Shown here in pieces: positions 52,720 through 62,449 of a DNA stretch of 64,000 bases (positions are counted from its first letter, which is position 1; the number at the start of each line of letters is the position of its first letter). The translations under genes and the position numbers were made by a program. Source of the stretch: VXYL01 sp965199915 (GTDB lineage: Bacteria; Pseudomonadota; Gammaproteobacteria; Pseudomonadales; Azotimanducaceae); NCBI GenBank assembly GCA_965199915.1, contig OZ241348.1, forward strand, positions 2,666,001 through 2,730,000. Reading direction: 5' to 3'. The notes beneath the pieces are model-generated. The model was not told the origin of the DNA. It saw only the letters and a program-made list of their open reading frames with translations, and did no database searches.

Positions 52720-54216
52720 ATGACGACGCCTGCCGACGACGAACCAGACATCAACCTTGCTCCACCGGCGCTCAAGCCCGTCGCGGATTCGCCTTGGGGC
52801 GACGACGCCTTGCAGCGCCAGGGCATTGCGTCCGAATTGAACACGCTCGTGGCCGAACTGGCCCACGGTGAAGACTCCGCGACGATCGCTTTGGATGGCG
52901 GCTATGGCACCGGCAAGACCTTTGTCTTGGAGCGGTGGGTTCGGGAAATGCAGGATCGCGGACGGGTTGCCGTCTACTACAACGCATGGGAGAACGACTG
53001 CGACGATGATCCTCTGGTGTCGCTGATCGAGACACTGGCATCGGATGCAAGGACGAAGAAGTGGCGTCAAGCTGTATGGCCCACGTTGAACGAAGCGGTG
53101 GACGGCATCGTACGGAAATTCACGGGCGTGGATGCTGGGAACGTGCGCAAGGCTCTGACAGGTGACCAAGCTACCGGTTTGCTCGATGCAGCAGCAGCTC
53201 GTCGGACAAGCCGCCAAGTGCTGAGAGAACGGCTGAAAGAGCTCGTGGAGACCACAGGCGACAAGGAGGACTTTGGCGTTGTGGTGGTCATAGATGAGCT
53301 GGATCGATGCAGACCCACGTTCGCAACGGAACTCATGGAACGTGTCAAGCACGTTCTGAACGTGCCAGGCTTGGTGTTCGTGTTCGGCGTGAACATGGCC
53401 GCTTTGCGGGAGACCGTGAAAGCTGCGTACGGAGCCATAGACGCGCATCAGTACTTGCTCCGCATGTTCACTGCAACATGGCATATGCCTCCAAGCGTGG
53501 ATTTTCAAGGAAACTTTGGAGATGATCGGGCCAAACGCTATATCAAGTACCTAGTTGATCGTTACGCGCTCCGAGCGTTCTGCAAACAACACCCACTGTT
53601 AGCCGCCGAGTTGTCTCAAGCCGAAGGCTTGCTATCGCACTTGGTAAGCGGTACGGGGGTGACGCCGAGAGAAATGGTACGGATCGTATGGCTGTTGGCA
53701 AAGGTGGCATCCACGTCGTTGCAGCCGAATCGATCTCCGATTTCGATGCTTCCACGTGTGCTGGTCCCGCTCGCCGTCGCTAGAGTCAAGGCGCCTGAGG
53801 CGTACTATCAAGCCGTCTCGACGCCCGACCGAGCACCCGCCATTATCGACTGTCTCTTCGAGCTGATCCGCGATGACCACTTCTACGATTTCGAACGAAT
53901 GGAGTTTGACAAGCTGGAGATGATGATGTACCGAGTGTTCCACGAGCATCCTCCAACCAACCATGCCTCACAACCACCAGCATATGTTTCTCTCTACGAA
54001 TATGCAAAGGAAGAAGGCTCGTCGACACTTGACGCTCGCCATTTGTCGAGCAGGTTAGCCCACGTCGACAAGGAACGAGCGCGAGAATTCTTGAGATTGG
54101 CACCAGAGGAGCACCTCATTGAACCAATGGGGAATACGACCGTGCATCTGACCTTGAACTTCGCGGCCCTGCGGTTCATTACATCCCGCTTCGATGCCGT
54201 TTGGCCGCGGCCCTAG
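52720..54216 (+). CDS. KAP family P-loop NTPase
   Basis: 498 residues. SPWGDDALQRQGIASELNTL leads to the P-loop ALDGGYGTGKTFVLERW near residue 61. The KAP hallmark YYNAWENDCDDDPLVSLIET, Walker B VVVIDELDRCRPTFATEL near 192, and GVNMAALRETVKAAYG follow. KAP NTPases are linked to the membrane and to phage exclusion (PifA) or Avs-like defence. No clear membrane helix is present here, so it may be a soluble form. Its stop lies 5 bp before the DUF1156 start, which suggests joint transcription. Confidence 0.88.
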   Translation: MTTPADDEPDINLAPPALKPVADSPWGDDALQRQGIASELNTLVAELAHGEDSATIALDGGYGTGKTFVLERWVREMQDRGRVAVYYNAWENDCDDDPLVSLIETLASDARTKKWRQAVWPTLNEAVDGIVRKFTGVDAGNVRKALTGDQATGLLDAAAARRTSRQVLRERLKELVETTGDKEDFGVVVVIDELDRCRPTFATELMERVKHVLNVPGLVFVFGVNMAALRETVKAAYGAIDAHQYLLRMFTATWHMPPSVDFQGNFGDDRAKRYIKYLVDRYALRAFCKQHPLLAAELSQAEGLLSHLVSGTGVTPREMVRIVWLLAKVASTSLQPNRSPISMLPRVLVPLAVARVKAPEAYYQAVSTPDRAPAIIDCLFELIRDDHFYDFERMEFDKLEMMMYRVFHEHPPTNHASQPPAYVSLYEYAKEEGSSTLDARHLSSRLAHVDKERAREFLRLAPEEHLIEPMGNTTVHLTLNFAALRFITSRFDAVWPRP

Positions 54217-54221
54217 GTGCC

Positions 54222-55764
54222 ATGATCCCGAAATCCTGCAAGCGCCTCGCCGAGGTCGACTTCCCAATCGCCGAAGTCTCGCGTCATGCGGTGCGGGAGA
54301 AGTCGATTCGGCATGGGCATCCGAGCACGCTGCATCTGTGGTGGGCGCGACGGCCGTTGGCGTCGTGTCGGGCGGTGCTGATGGCGTTGTTGCTGCCGGA
54401 TCCGTGCGACGAACACTGTCCGGCGGCGTTCAAGGACGAGGCACGGCGGGTGCTGCTGCGGCACGAGGGGCGGCCGCGAGGGTGGGATCAGACCATCGGG
54501 ACGGACGACGGGCTGCGGCGCATTCTGCTGAAGTTCATCGCGGACTTCGCCAATTGGGACGTGGCGGCCAACCCCGCCTATCTGAAGACCAGCCGCGCCT
54601 TGGTGAAGGCGGCGCACGGCGAGGAACCGCCGCTTGTGGTGGACCCGTTCGCCGGCGGCGGTTCCATTCCGCTGGAAGCGCTGCGCGTGGGCTGCGAGGC
54701 GTTCGCCAGCGACTTGAACCCGGTGGCCTGCCTGATCCTCAAGGTGATGCTGGAGGACATCCCGCGACACGGCCCCAAGCTCGCGGACGAACTGCGCGAG
54801 GCGGGCAGGGAGATCAAGGCGGCGGCGGAGAAGGAACTCGCGGACCTCTACCCCAAGGACCCGGACGGCGCGACGCCCATCGCGTATCTCTGGGCGCGCA
54901 CGGTGCGCTGCGAAGCGCCGGACTGCGGCGCGGAGATTCCGCTGATGCGCTCGTTCTGGCTGTGCAGGAAGGACAAGCGCAAGCGGGCGCTCAAGCCCGG
55001 CGTGGTGCGGCGGCAGGACGCGCCGCCGGAAGTGTCGTTCGAGGTGTTCGAGCCGACGGCTGAGAGCGAAGTGCATGGCGGCACGGTGAGCCGAGCGAAG
55101 GCCACCTGTCTGTGTTGCGGCGCGGTGCTGCCGCCGGAACGGGTGCGGCTGCAACTGAGCGAGCAACGAGGTGGCGCGGACGCGATCTTCAACGAGGTGG
55201 GGAAGCGCATCGGCGCGCGGATGACGGCGGTGGTGACGCTCAAGCCCGGCGAGACGGGGCGGCACTATCGGCTGCCGACGGATGCGGACTACGCGGCGGT
55301 GCGAAAGGCGCAGGCACGGCTCGATGGGATCCTCGGCGAACAGGGAAGAGATGAACAACGACACTGCCCTGTACCCGATGAACAGGTTTCACTCAACGAA
55401 ATCCGGCGCATTAGCGTACCTATCTACGGAATGAGTACCTGGGGTGACGTGTTTTCCGCGCGTCAGAAGTCGGCACTAGGATTGCTAGCGAACGCCACCG
55501 AAAGAAATACGTCTCCTGAAGCAGCGGTCCGGCGTTTGCTTGCCATAGCTCTAGATAGATCAGCAGACTACTCTTCATCACTTTGTTCTTGGCATGCAAC
55601 GGGAGAAAAAGTTAATCACACATATGGCCGGCAAGCACTGGGGATGGTTTGGGATTACACTGAGGTTAACCCTTTCTCTCTGTCGTCTGGAAGCTACCTC
55701 GGTGCGATCGAATGGGGATCGAGAGTAGCCGAGGAGCTGCCTGACTTCCCTTTGCGTGGTTACA
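54222..55764 (+). pseudogene. DUF1156 DNA methyltransferase, N-terminal half (split by IS)
   Basis: Starts MIPKSCKRLAEVDFPIAEVS, then HPSTLHLWWARRPLASCRAV, the DUF1156 signature. AdoMet motif I is VVDPFAGGGSIPLEALRVGC near residue 143. A CxxC pair (CEAPDCG, later CLCCGA) lies mid-protein. The reading frame ends at the IS at 55765. Removing the IS and one 4-bp target copy rejoins it in frame with 57404-58794 to give 977 residues, the size of DUF1156 anti-phage methyltransferases. Bases after about 55340 are AT-richer than those before. Confidence 0.9.
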
Positions 55765-57399
55765 CCCTATTGTTGCAGTTTGAGTTCATACGAGGTTGGA
55801 GAAATGCGTTGATCTTCCAAGTTTCGGAGAGCGATGCGGTTTGCCGGTCAAGGTCACTGGCGGTGAGGTTGTCCGGGTGGGCGGTTTCGGGCGTCCGCGG
55901 GATTCGGAAAACGATTGTCCCGTTGTTTTTCGGAAGCGAAAAAGGCGGCCTCCTTTGGTACGATGTTGCTGTTGGAACAAACATCGAAGGAGACCGCCGA
56001 AGTGAATCGTATCAGGAAAGAAGTCAGCGGCAAAACCACAAGCGCGCTGGAAATCCGGTTCGAGCCCCAGAGCCTCACGTCGCACGCCGGCCTGGTGGTG
56101 TTCCAGCGCCTGTTCTCGCGCCTCGAACTGAAGGAGCGGCTGCGCGGCTGCTTCCGGCACGAGTCGGGACGGCGCGCCTACGCGCCGCACGTGGTGACGC
56201 TGCTGCTGGTGGTGCATCTGCTCCTCGGCTGCCGCGAGCTGCGCGACATGGCGCGCTACCGGAACGACGAGGCGGTGCGGCGCGCGGTCGGGCTGCGGCG
56301 GCTGCCGGACGTGTCGACGGTGTCGCGGGCGCTGTCGGACATGGACGCGCGCGGCGCCGACCGGGTGCGGGCGCTGACGCGGGACATGGCGCTGGAGCGG
56401 CTGCGCGCGCTGGGGCCGCGGCGGGTGACCGTGGACTTCGACGGCACGGTGTTGGCGACGCGGCGGCTGGCGGAGGGTTCGGCGGTGGGCTACAACCCGG
56501 CCAGGAAGGGCGGGCGCAGCTACTGGCCGCTGTTCGCCACCGTGGCGCAGACCGGCCAGACGCTCGACCTGCTGCATCGGCCGGGCAACGTGGCGGACTC
56601 CACGGGAGCCCTTGATTTCATTGGCGAAAGCATGGAGCGGCTGCGCGCCGCGCTGCCGCGCGCCCGCTTGGAGACGCGCATGGACTCGGCGTTCTTCGAC
56701 GGCGGACTGCTGGACGAGCTGGAGCGGCGCGACGTCGAATACTCGGTGTCCGTGCCGTTCGCCCGCTTCGCCGACCTCAAGGCGGCGGTCGAGGGCCGCC
56801 GCCTCTGGCGCCGCGCCGGCCCCGGCCTGGCGTTCTTCGAGCCGCGCTGGAAGCCCGCCAGCTGGGACGGCCGCCGCCGCGTGGTCGTCGTCCGCCGCCG
56901 CGTTCCGGCGCGCCGCAAGGAGCCTCTCCAACTCGACCTGTTCGAGCCCCGCGAGCACGGCTTCGAGTTCAAGGCCGTCGTCACCAACAAGCGCGTCCGC
57001 GCCCGCGCCGTCGCGCTGTTCCACGAAGGCCGCGGCGCCCAGGAGGCGACGTTCGCCGAACTCAAGTCCCAATGCGGACTCGGCTACGCGCCCAGCCGCA
57101 AGGAAGCCGCCAACCGGCTCTTCTCCCTCGCCGCCGTGCTCGCCCACAACCTCGGCCGCGAACTCCAAATGGCCACCCGAGCGCCTCTCCGGAGCACCAC
57201 CGCCAAACGCTCCCCGCTCTGGGCCTTCGCCCAATTGCGAACGATGCGCAACGACTTCCTGCTTCGCGCCGGCCGATTCCTCAACCGCGCCGGAAAACCC
57301 GTCCTTTCCATCATGAGCGACGACAAGGCGGAAAACCGTCATGTCCGAATACCTTGCCGCCCTCGCCACATAGTTCGGCAAAAACCTGCAACAATAGGG
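55765..57399 (+). mobile_element. IS1380-like insertion sequence, 1635 bp
   Basis: Terminal inverted repeats are CCCTATTGTTGCAGTTT on the left and, reversed, CCCTATTGTTGCAGGTTT on the right. The 4-bp target duplication TACA is at 55761-55764 and 57400-57403. One transposase gene lies inside. Removing the element precisely restores the DUF1156 frame. Confidence 0.93.
56002..57399 (+). CDS. IS1380-family transposase, open into the flanking gene
   Basis: GTG 56002 with a GAAGGAGA ribosome binding site. The DDE region is VTVDFDGTVLATRRLAEGSA then GYNPARKGGRSYWPLFATVA, RMDSAFFDGGLLDELERRD, and a late EATFAELKSQCGLGYAPS, as in IS1380 transposases. No stop occurs before the right end of the IS, so the frame runs on into the C-terminal half of DUF1156 to 58794. 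In other sites a stop would come from the flanking DNA. Catalytic residues appear intact, so it may be active. Confidence 0.9.
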
Positions 57400-58794
57400 T
57401 ACACCCAATCTGCTGATGCCGCCCAACACCCACTTCCTGACGAAGCCGCCAGTATCTGGTTCACGGATCCACCCTACTACGACGCAGTTCCTTACGCGCA
57501 CTTGGCCGATTTTTTCTTCGTTTGGCTCAAGCGCATAGGACTGACCGACATGATGTCGGACAGCGGTCTTTCCTTAACGCCAAAGGACGTTGAAATCGTC
57601 GTTGACCGACCACACCGACTCAGCACTTCTACGAAAACAGCTACCATGTACGAGTCACGGATGGTCCAGGCATTTACCGAGGGCCGGCGCATGCTGCGTA
57701 GAGACGGCGTTGGGGCAGTTGTTTTCGCACATAAGACAACCGAAGGATGGGAAGCGCTGCTCTCTGGGATCATCACGGGCGGCTTGACGATTACAGGTTC
57801 CTGGCCCGTGGCGACAGAAATGGGGTCGCGGCTGAACGCTCGTGAAACGGCATCGCTAGCCACAAGCGTCCACCTGATCTGCCGTCCCCGCCCCGAAGAC
57901 GCCCCCATCGGCGAGTGGGCGGACGTCCTACGCGAACTCCCCAAGCGCGTTTCCGACTGGATGCGCCGCTTGCAAGGCGAAGGTGTGCGCGGTGCCGATC
58001 TGGTGTTCGCCTGCGTCGGCCCGGCGCTCGAAATCTACAGCCGCTACCGCGCCGTGGAGACCGTCGATGGCGGAACGGTCGCGCTCGCGGAGTATCTGGA
58101 GCGCGTTTGGGAGGTGGTCGGGCGCACGGCGTTGCAGGAGGTGCTCGGCACGGCGAGCGCCGGCGCGGACGCGCCCTTGCAGGGCGCATTGGAGGAAGAC
58201 GCCCGCCTCACCGCGCTGTTCCTGTGGACGCTGCAAAGCACGGAGACCTCCGACGACGAACCCGACGAGGACGCGGTGGCGAGAACCGCCGCCAAGGGCT
58301 TCAGCCTGCCTTTCGACGTGGTGCGCCGCTTCTCCCAGCCCATGGGCATCGACTTGGACGCTTGGACCGGCCGCATCGTCGCCCAAGCCAAAGGCGCCGT
58401 GCGCTTGCTGCCAGTGGCGGAACGCGCCCGCGCGCTCTTCGGGGAAGACGGCGCCGCCTCCGCCGCCGATTGGATCGAGAGCGACGCCAACCCGGATCGC
58501 CAGCTTTCGCTCTTCCCCGCCGGCGAGCGCGGCCCGCGGCGTCCCCGCGCCCGTTCCATTCTGAACAGCGACGCCGAACTGCAAACCCAAGGCGCCACCA
58601 CCCTGGACCGCCTGCACGCCGCCATGCTCCTGCAAGCGAGCGGCCACGCCGGGGCGCTGCGCGCCCTCATCCACGCCGAACAGGAGCGCGGCCCCACCTT
58701 CCTGCGCCTCGCCAACGCCCTCACCGCCCTGTACCCTCGCGGCAGTCAAGAGAAACGCCTGCTGGACGCCATGCTGCTGGCAGTGCCGAAATGA
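57400..58794 (+). pseudogene. DUF1156 DNA methyltransferase, C-terminal half (split by IS)
   Basis: Carries catalytic motif IV FTDPPYYDAVPYAHLADFFF about 20 codons past the IS, and conserved C-terminal parts such as GADLVFACVGPALEIYSRYR and the terminal AGERGPRRPRARSILN then NALTALYPRGSQEKRLLDAM. Motif I and motif IV are thus on opposite sides of the IS, so neither half alone can methylate. Composition is AT-richer until about 57885 and GC-rich after it. The last 201 bases are repeated at 62249-62449. Confidence 0.9.
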
Positions 58795-59690
58795 GCCAGC
58801 GTTTGTCCCGCCCGTGCGCGGAAGGGGCCGGTAGCTGTGTCGGTGGACGCTGGGTGCCGATGCCGAATTGGTCGGGCCTTGAAGACACCGACAATGCTTG
58901 GGGGAAGACCGAGTTTCCAGCCGCGCAAAGGGCGTGGCGACGGCCCGGTCCGGCAGCGTCGCCGCCCGTAGCTTGTGCAGTGTTGCGGCCTGTTGATGCT
59001 GGCACTGAACCTACGCGGACTGCGGGGAGCGGTCGTGTCCGCTCGACCGGGGCCGGGGGTGGGGACTGGCGGCGAGCATCTGACGCTGGCGCTGCGGTCG
59101 GTGTTGGGCTGGGCGGCGGCGTGCGGCGCTGGAGCGTGGCAGCGCCGACGCCATCCTCGCGCTCCGCGCCCGATTCTCAATGACCGCCACGACAGCTTCT
59201 GGCAGTCGCACGGCCACCAATGTCGCAGACCCGGTGGGCGTGAGAAAGGCGCTTGGAAGATTGGCATGTGCTGTGGTATGGTGCCCCTATGCGAGCTCAA
59301 CGGTGCCTCACACATGACAGCCTCAGCCCAGACGCCATGGTCCACAAACGCTGGGTACATGGGGGCAACAGCCCCTCCTCGCCATCAACGCTGTCCGCCA
59401 AGACGGCCAACGCGCCTATGTGCGTCCTCAACAATTGGCCTATCCAAGGTGATGCCGTGGAACCTGTGCATCGATCCGCTGTCGGCACGCATGGCCTCCA
59501 TCGCCCAATCCCTTCGCGTCGCCCTGCACGAACCCAACCATCCACCTCGTGCGCCAGCGCTGAACGACCCGCACATCATCAGTAACCAGCCATCCTTGGA
59601 AGCCGGCGCTGGTGGCCACACGGAGCGTTTGACGGCGGCGCTGGTGTTCACCTTCGGCGTACTTCCCGTATTTCCTTAGACAGGATACGT
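58795..59690. other. Nine hundred bases without a convincing gene
   Basis: Several open frames exist but none has family-like sequence or a good ribosome binding site. The frame after the DUF1156 ATGA (MSQRLSRPCAEGAGSCVGGR) soon becomes low-complexity. A promoter-like TTGGAA-18 bp-TATGGT lies at 59253-59282, about 410 bp before the AT-rich operon. The region may hold more decayed cargo. Confidence 0.4.
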
Positions 59691-59693
59691 CCA

Positions 59694-60866
59694 ATGACAT
59701 ACAACCCATTTCACGCCATTCGCAAGGCTGACGATCTCGCTCCCGACCTTGCTGCCAAGTTGTTCGTGCCTGAGGCCAGTCCGATTTGGGGGAACATCCA
59801 AGCGCCGATCAATCATCTCATAGTGGGGCCCCGTGGAGCGGGCAAAACTATGGTACTACGACAACTACATCATCAGGGGAGGTCTATTCATGACTATTTG
59901 AGCCTTTACCTCCAGATTTCCCGCATATCTGACATTTTCCGAAGTCTGTTTAGTCAAGACCCGCCGGATACCTCCAATATACTAAAACACTACAGCCTTG
60001 TTTTTTCAGATTACCTCTGCCTTGAAATACTACGCGAGCTGACAAAAGCCCTTGAAGCGGTCGGTTCCATAAACAAAAAACGCGCGTTCAACCAAGTTCG
60101 CCCTTTGTTCCCATCCTCAGCTAATGTCAAAGCCCTAAGCGACTTCGCCGCGTGGTCATCTGACCTTCAACAACAGATAGAAAAGGATACCCACTTGTGG
60201 TCGATCAACGACGAATGCTCTTGGACGCCACTGTTTGATCTGCCATCTACTGTACAGCGGATCCCCGGTGTCCTTCAGCAGTTGCTCCCCCATCTCAACC
60301 AAAACCAGCCATGCCTTTACCTACTTCTCGACGAATCTTCACCAATTCCAGAGCCTTGCCAAGAGGTGCTAAACCGGTTGCTCCATCGCGGTCGCCACTA
60401 CTGCGTGAAACTTGCCGTTCGTCCGTATGAATGGACAACGCTCCGCACCGGCACTGGTGCAAGAATCGAAATAGATACCGACGTAAAACCACTCTACATC
60501 CAGTATCCAGACGAACTTAGTACCGATAACATTGCACACATGAAGGCCGTAGTTGAGAGGATATTGGTTGAAGTTGGAGATATAGAACATGAGCACCAAG
60601 GGCGGAAAGGGTACACGCCGTTGGTAGTCGACGCCGTTTTCCCGGCAGGCAATCAACCATACTCTGGATTTCCCGCTATTTGTGCGGCATCCTCCGGCAA
60701 CTTCCAAAATTTGCTGACGCTGTGCTCTTGCATGATCGCAACCGCCATAGAGAAGGGTGCCGAGGCGGTGACGAGCGTTTCTCCGGCAACCCAGCGCGAG
60801 GCTATGGTAAGGTACTCGAAAGATTACGAAGAACGAAATCCATATGAAGAGCTATGCGGCGAATGA
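59694..60866 (+). CDS. P-loop ATPase of AT-rich three-gene operon
   Basis: 390 residues from ATG 59694. Opening YNPFHAIRKADDLAPDLAAK is followed by Walker A IVGPRGAGKTMVLRQL near residue 45 and a Walker B-like CLYLLLDESSPIPEPCQEVL near residue 211. It resembles ORC/Cdc6- or STAND-like AAA ATPases found as first genes of defence operons. There is no membrane segment. It is markedly AT-richer than most of the window, pointing to recent transfer. Its end overlaps the small next gene by 23 nt. Confidence 0.75.
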   Translation: MTYNPFHAIRKADDLAPDLAAKLFVPEASPIWGNIQAPINHLIVGPRGAGKTMVLRQLHHQGRSIHDYLSLYLQISRISDIFRSLFSQDPPDTSNILKHYSLVFSDYLCLEILRELTKALEAVGSINKKRAFNQVRPLFPSSANVKALSDFAAWSSDLQQQIEKDTHLWSINDECSWTPLFDLPSTVQRIPGVLQQLLPHLNQNQPCLYLLLDESSPIPEPCQEVLNRLLHRGRHYCVKLAVRPYEWTTLRTGTGARIEIDTDVKPLYIQYPDELSTDNIAHMKAVVERILVEVGDIEHEHQGRKGYTPLVVDAVFPAGNQPYSGFPAICAASSGNFQNLLTLCSCMIATAIEKGAEAVTSVSPATQREAMVRYSKDYEERNPYEELCGE

Positions 60867-61134
60867 GCTTCAGATCGCCGTACAATGTGCATACACTGCT
60901 AGAGTCGGAATTATTGACACGACCGGAGTACATGGAGGTCCTGATTTGCTCCAATGCTATAAGTTGGGGCTCTTTGTAGGAAAGAAAGCACCGTGGCGAG
61001 CGCTTTGGGTGGAGGAGACACAATATGCCGAAAAGAGGACCTTTGCGTCAGTGCCTGATTTGAAGCACGCCACTTGGAAGGATGAAGATGCGCTTGCGGA
61101 AGCTGTTTTGTCCTTCCTGAATGAGGAGGCGTAG
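60844..61134 (+). CDS. Small conserved-looking protein of AT-rich operon (96 aa)
   Basis: MKSYAANELQIAVQCAYTAR then PDLLQCYKLGLFVGKKAPWR and WKDEDALAEAVLSFLNEEA. No family is recognised. It overlaps the ATPase by 23 nt and stands 6 nt before the next gene. Predicted mostly alpha/beta without a membrane helix. Possibly an adaptor or effector working with the ATPase. Confidence 0.6.
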   Translation: MKSYAANELQIAVQCAYTARVGIIDTTGVHGGPDLLQCYKLGLFVGKKAPWRALWVEETQYAEKRTFASVPDLKHATWKDEDALAEAVLSFLNEEA

Positions 61135-61140
61135 ACACAC

Positions 61141-62141
61141 ATGGGAGAGTCGCTGTTGTCCGTCGTTGATGCCATAGGACCTGAGCGCGGTAGGGAAGCG
61201 CACAAAGGCCGGCACACGTTCCTTGTAGCGAGCAGTTTTGAACCGCGGTCTGCCAAAAGTTCGGCCGTTATAGAGAAAGGCACGTTTGACGATGCGATCA
61301 TTTTCAACTATCAAGATACGCTGGATTTGGCATCTGGGCGCTTTCACGCACAAACGATTAGGGAGGAATTGCAGAATCGTTTGGCTGCCGAGCCCTTTGT
61401 ACTCCCATGTTCTTTTGCGAGACCGTATAGTGTCGTCCATGCGCTGTCGGCGATGTTGAAACGCCAAGGATTGGATATTGGGTGTGTAACGATAGACATC
61501 TCGTGCTTTACCAAGTTGCATTTGTTACTACTTTTGCGATACCTACACGAGGAAATTGGGGTTCCTGCAATCAGAGTTTGTTACACTGAGCCGCTTACCT
61601 ATGCTACTGCCTACGGGAAGGCACTTAGCTATGGCACAACTAAGACTATTAGTTTGCCTTATAAGTCTGGCATCAGGAAGACGAATAGAGTAGCGCTAAT
61701 GGCGTTTATGGGACACGAGAGGTCAAGATTGGAGAGGATATTGCAGGAACTAGAACCAGATCTCGCAGTGGTTATTCTAGGAAGTCCCGGGTTTTCAGCT
61801 AATATTCGAGAGTATAGCGAGAACATAAATCGCGGGCTAATTATGAGGGCGTCTTTGATCCTCAGTATAGATTTGTTAAAATGCCTGTCCTTCAGCCTTG
61901 GGCAGTCTACTTGCGGCTGGTGGAAGAGATGAAGCGAGTAATGTCGGAAGATGGATGCGATACGGTCTACTTCGCAACGATGGGCACGAAGCTCCAAGCG
62001 TTGGCTGTAGATATGATACGGCGGTCCGAAGAGGTCAAAGCGCGGCTCTTACTGGCGTACTCGGTGCCGAAGCGGTATGAGCGTAACTTGTACTCCCAAG
62101 GGAGCGGTAGGACCTATGAAGGTGCGCTCTACGGCTACTGA
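61141..62141 (+). pseudogene. Third gene of AT-rich operon, broken by one frameshift
   Basis: Frame one from ATG 61141 (MGESLLSVVDAIGPERGREA) runs to 61932, with FLVASSFEPRSAKSSAVIEK and TIDISCFTKLHLLLLLRYLH. Near 61850 the protein-like sequence moves to another frame, which gives VFDPQYRFVKMPVLQPWAVY and TVYFATMGTKLQALAVDMIR to a stop at 62141. One inserted or lost base explains this. Joined, it is about 333 residues. No family recognised. It may be a sequencing error, a programmed shift or real decay. Confidence 0.65.
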
Positions 62142-62212
62142 GCTCGCGGCGGGAGGACGCGGATGCGCTGAGAAGAAGGCGCTCGGTTCGCAAAAAAAAC
62201 GCCTCGGACTTA

Positions 62213-62449
62213 GTGGCTACTGTGTGGAAGGATGCCAGCAAGCCAAAGGCCACCACCCTGGACCGCCTGCACGCCGCCATGCCCCTGCAAGCGAGCGGCC
62301 ACGCCGGGGCGCTGCGCGCCCTCATCCACGCCGAACAGGAGAGCGGCCCCACCTTCCTGCGCCTCGCCAACGCGCTCACCGCCCTGTATCCTCGCGGCAG
62401 TCAAGAGAAACGCCTGCTGGACGCCATGCCGCTGGCCGTGCCGAAATGA
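62213..62449 (+). pseudogene. Relic of DUF1156 3' end, copy 2
   Basis: The block from 62249 to 62449 repeats 58594-58794 without indels, including the terminal NALTALYPRGSQEKRLLDAM. A GTG at 62213 gives a 78-codon open frame, but it is only a tail. Its stop overlaps the next gene start (ATGA), so the tail is joined precisely to the ATPase. Confidence 0.85.

Noticed and set aside
58795..59690. Several open frames of 80-230 codons after the DUF1156 gene
   Set aside because: Protein-like features are lacking in all frames and no ribosome binding site supports them.
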